The notes beneath the pieces were generated by a model. That model worked only from the letters and a program-made list of their open reading frames with translations. It did no database searches and was not told the origin of the DNA. From Sodaliphilus sp050873765 (GTDB lineage Bacteria; Bacteroidota; Bacteroidia; Bacteroidales; Muribaculaceae): a stretch of 6,342 nt of DNA. Made by a program: the position numbers and the translations under genes. Every line of letters starts with the position of its first letter. Position 1 is the stretch's first letter. Location: positions 1-6,342 of the forward strand of contig JBNMJK010000100.1 of assembly GCA_050873765.1 (NCBI GenBank). Reading direction: 5' to 3'. Below, piece after piece: positions 6,281 through 6,342 of the stretch.

Positions 6281-6342
6281 CATTTTGTTTAAGGTTTATG
6301 TTAATGGTATTAGAAGGTTAATTAGTTAAGCAATCCCCGATA

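Larger units (their letters stand above)
6224..6313 (+). repeat. Direct repeat ATGGTATTAG bracketing the leader hairpin
   Basis: ATGGTATTAG occurs at 6224-6233 and again at 6304-6313, 80 bases apart. Related sequences, TTTAAGGTTATG (6236-6247) and TTTAAGGTTTATG (6288-6300), lie just inside the pair. Both ATGGTATTAG copies contain an in-frame ATG GTA TTA; the second belongs to a seven-codon frame (6298-6321, MLMVLEG). The repeats may be binding sites or traces of a local duplication. They are short and AT-rich, so chance is possible. Confidence 0.4.
5967..6342. other. Structured intergenic region without a substantial gene
   Basis: No convincing protein gene lies in the 376 bases after pepP. 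The first third is GC-rich and folds into a long hairpin, with a second weak hairpin and a partial repeat copy after it. From about 6124 the sequence turns AT-rich and holds a perfect 16-base palindrome, a TAnnTTTG promoter element, a 10-codon ORF and a small GC hairpin with a T-run. The layout suggests a pepP terminator followed by the promoter and leader of a + strand gene that starts beyond base 6342. The window ends before any start codon with a long open frame. Confidence 0.75.

Noticed and set aside
6280..6287. TCATTTTG as a second downstream promoter
   Set aside because: It is one mismatch from the -7 consensus, but the expected -33 position falls in the GC hairpin and has no TTTG-like sequence.

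Overview
The window looks like a chromosomal segment of a Bacteroidota (Bacteroidales) bacterium of moderately high GC, perhaps a Muribaculaceae- or Prevotella-like gut lineage. The evidence is the kind of proteins encoded (a PorW/SprE-type TPR lipoprotein and a Bacteroidales-style M24 aminopeptidase P), start codons without usefully placed Shine-Dalgarno sequences, and promoter-like sites of the Bacteroidota type (TTTG, about 19 bases, TAnnTTTG). The exact genus is inference.

Layout, all on the + strand. Bases 1-708 are the 3' part of an ABC-3 family metal-ion (Zn/Mn/Fe) transporter permease, cut by the window edge. Eight bases later, probably in the same transcript, comes a 1253-residue lipoprotein (717-4478). 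Its TPR architecture and WYFYN / WGNRKLEDNWRR motifs place it in the PorW/SprE family, which is linked to type IX secretion and gliding. It ends in an unusual Lys/Arg/Glu/Ala-rich helix with an 11-residue register. An 84-base gap holds a good Bacteroidota promoter, followed by pepP (4563-5966), a cytosolic Xaa-Pro aminopeptidase with all metal ligands in place.

The last 376 bases (5967-6342) have no substantial gene but are rich in structure. First comes a very long, near-perfect hairpin (5992-6067) built from 9-base-periodic TCG/CGA motifs. Its only non-Watson-Crick positions are G-U wobbles in the + strand RNA, and it runs into a U-rich tract. A degenerate extra copy of its right arm lies at 6107-6123. 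The sequence then becomes AT-rich and contains a 16-base perfect palindrome (6181-6196) beside a perfect TAnnTTTG element (6204-6211), a possible 10-codon leader ORF (6224-6256) and, one base after its stop, a small GC hairpin with a T-run. Together these resemble an operator-promoter-leader-attenuator region for a gene lying to the right of the window.

Functionally the three genes do not form an obvious pathway. The permease and lipoprotein are probably co-transcribed by position, and pepP appears to have its own promoter and terminator. No CRISPR array, tRNA, rRNA, insertion sequence or phage gene was seen. The most promising unexplained material is the long wobble-preserving hairpin, the downstream regulatory region, and the lipoprotein's periodic basic tail.
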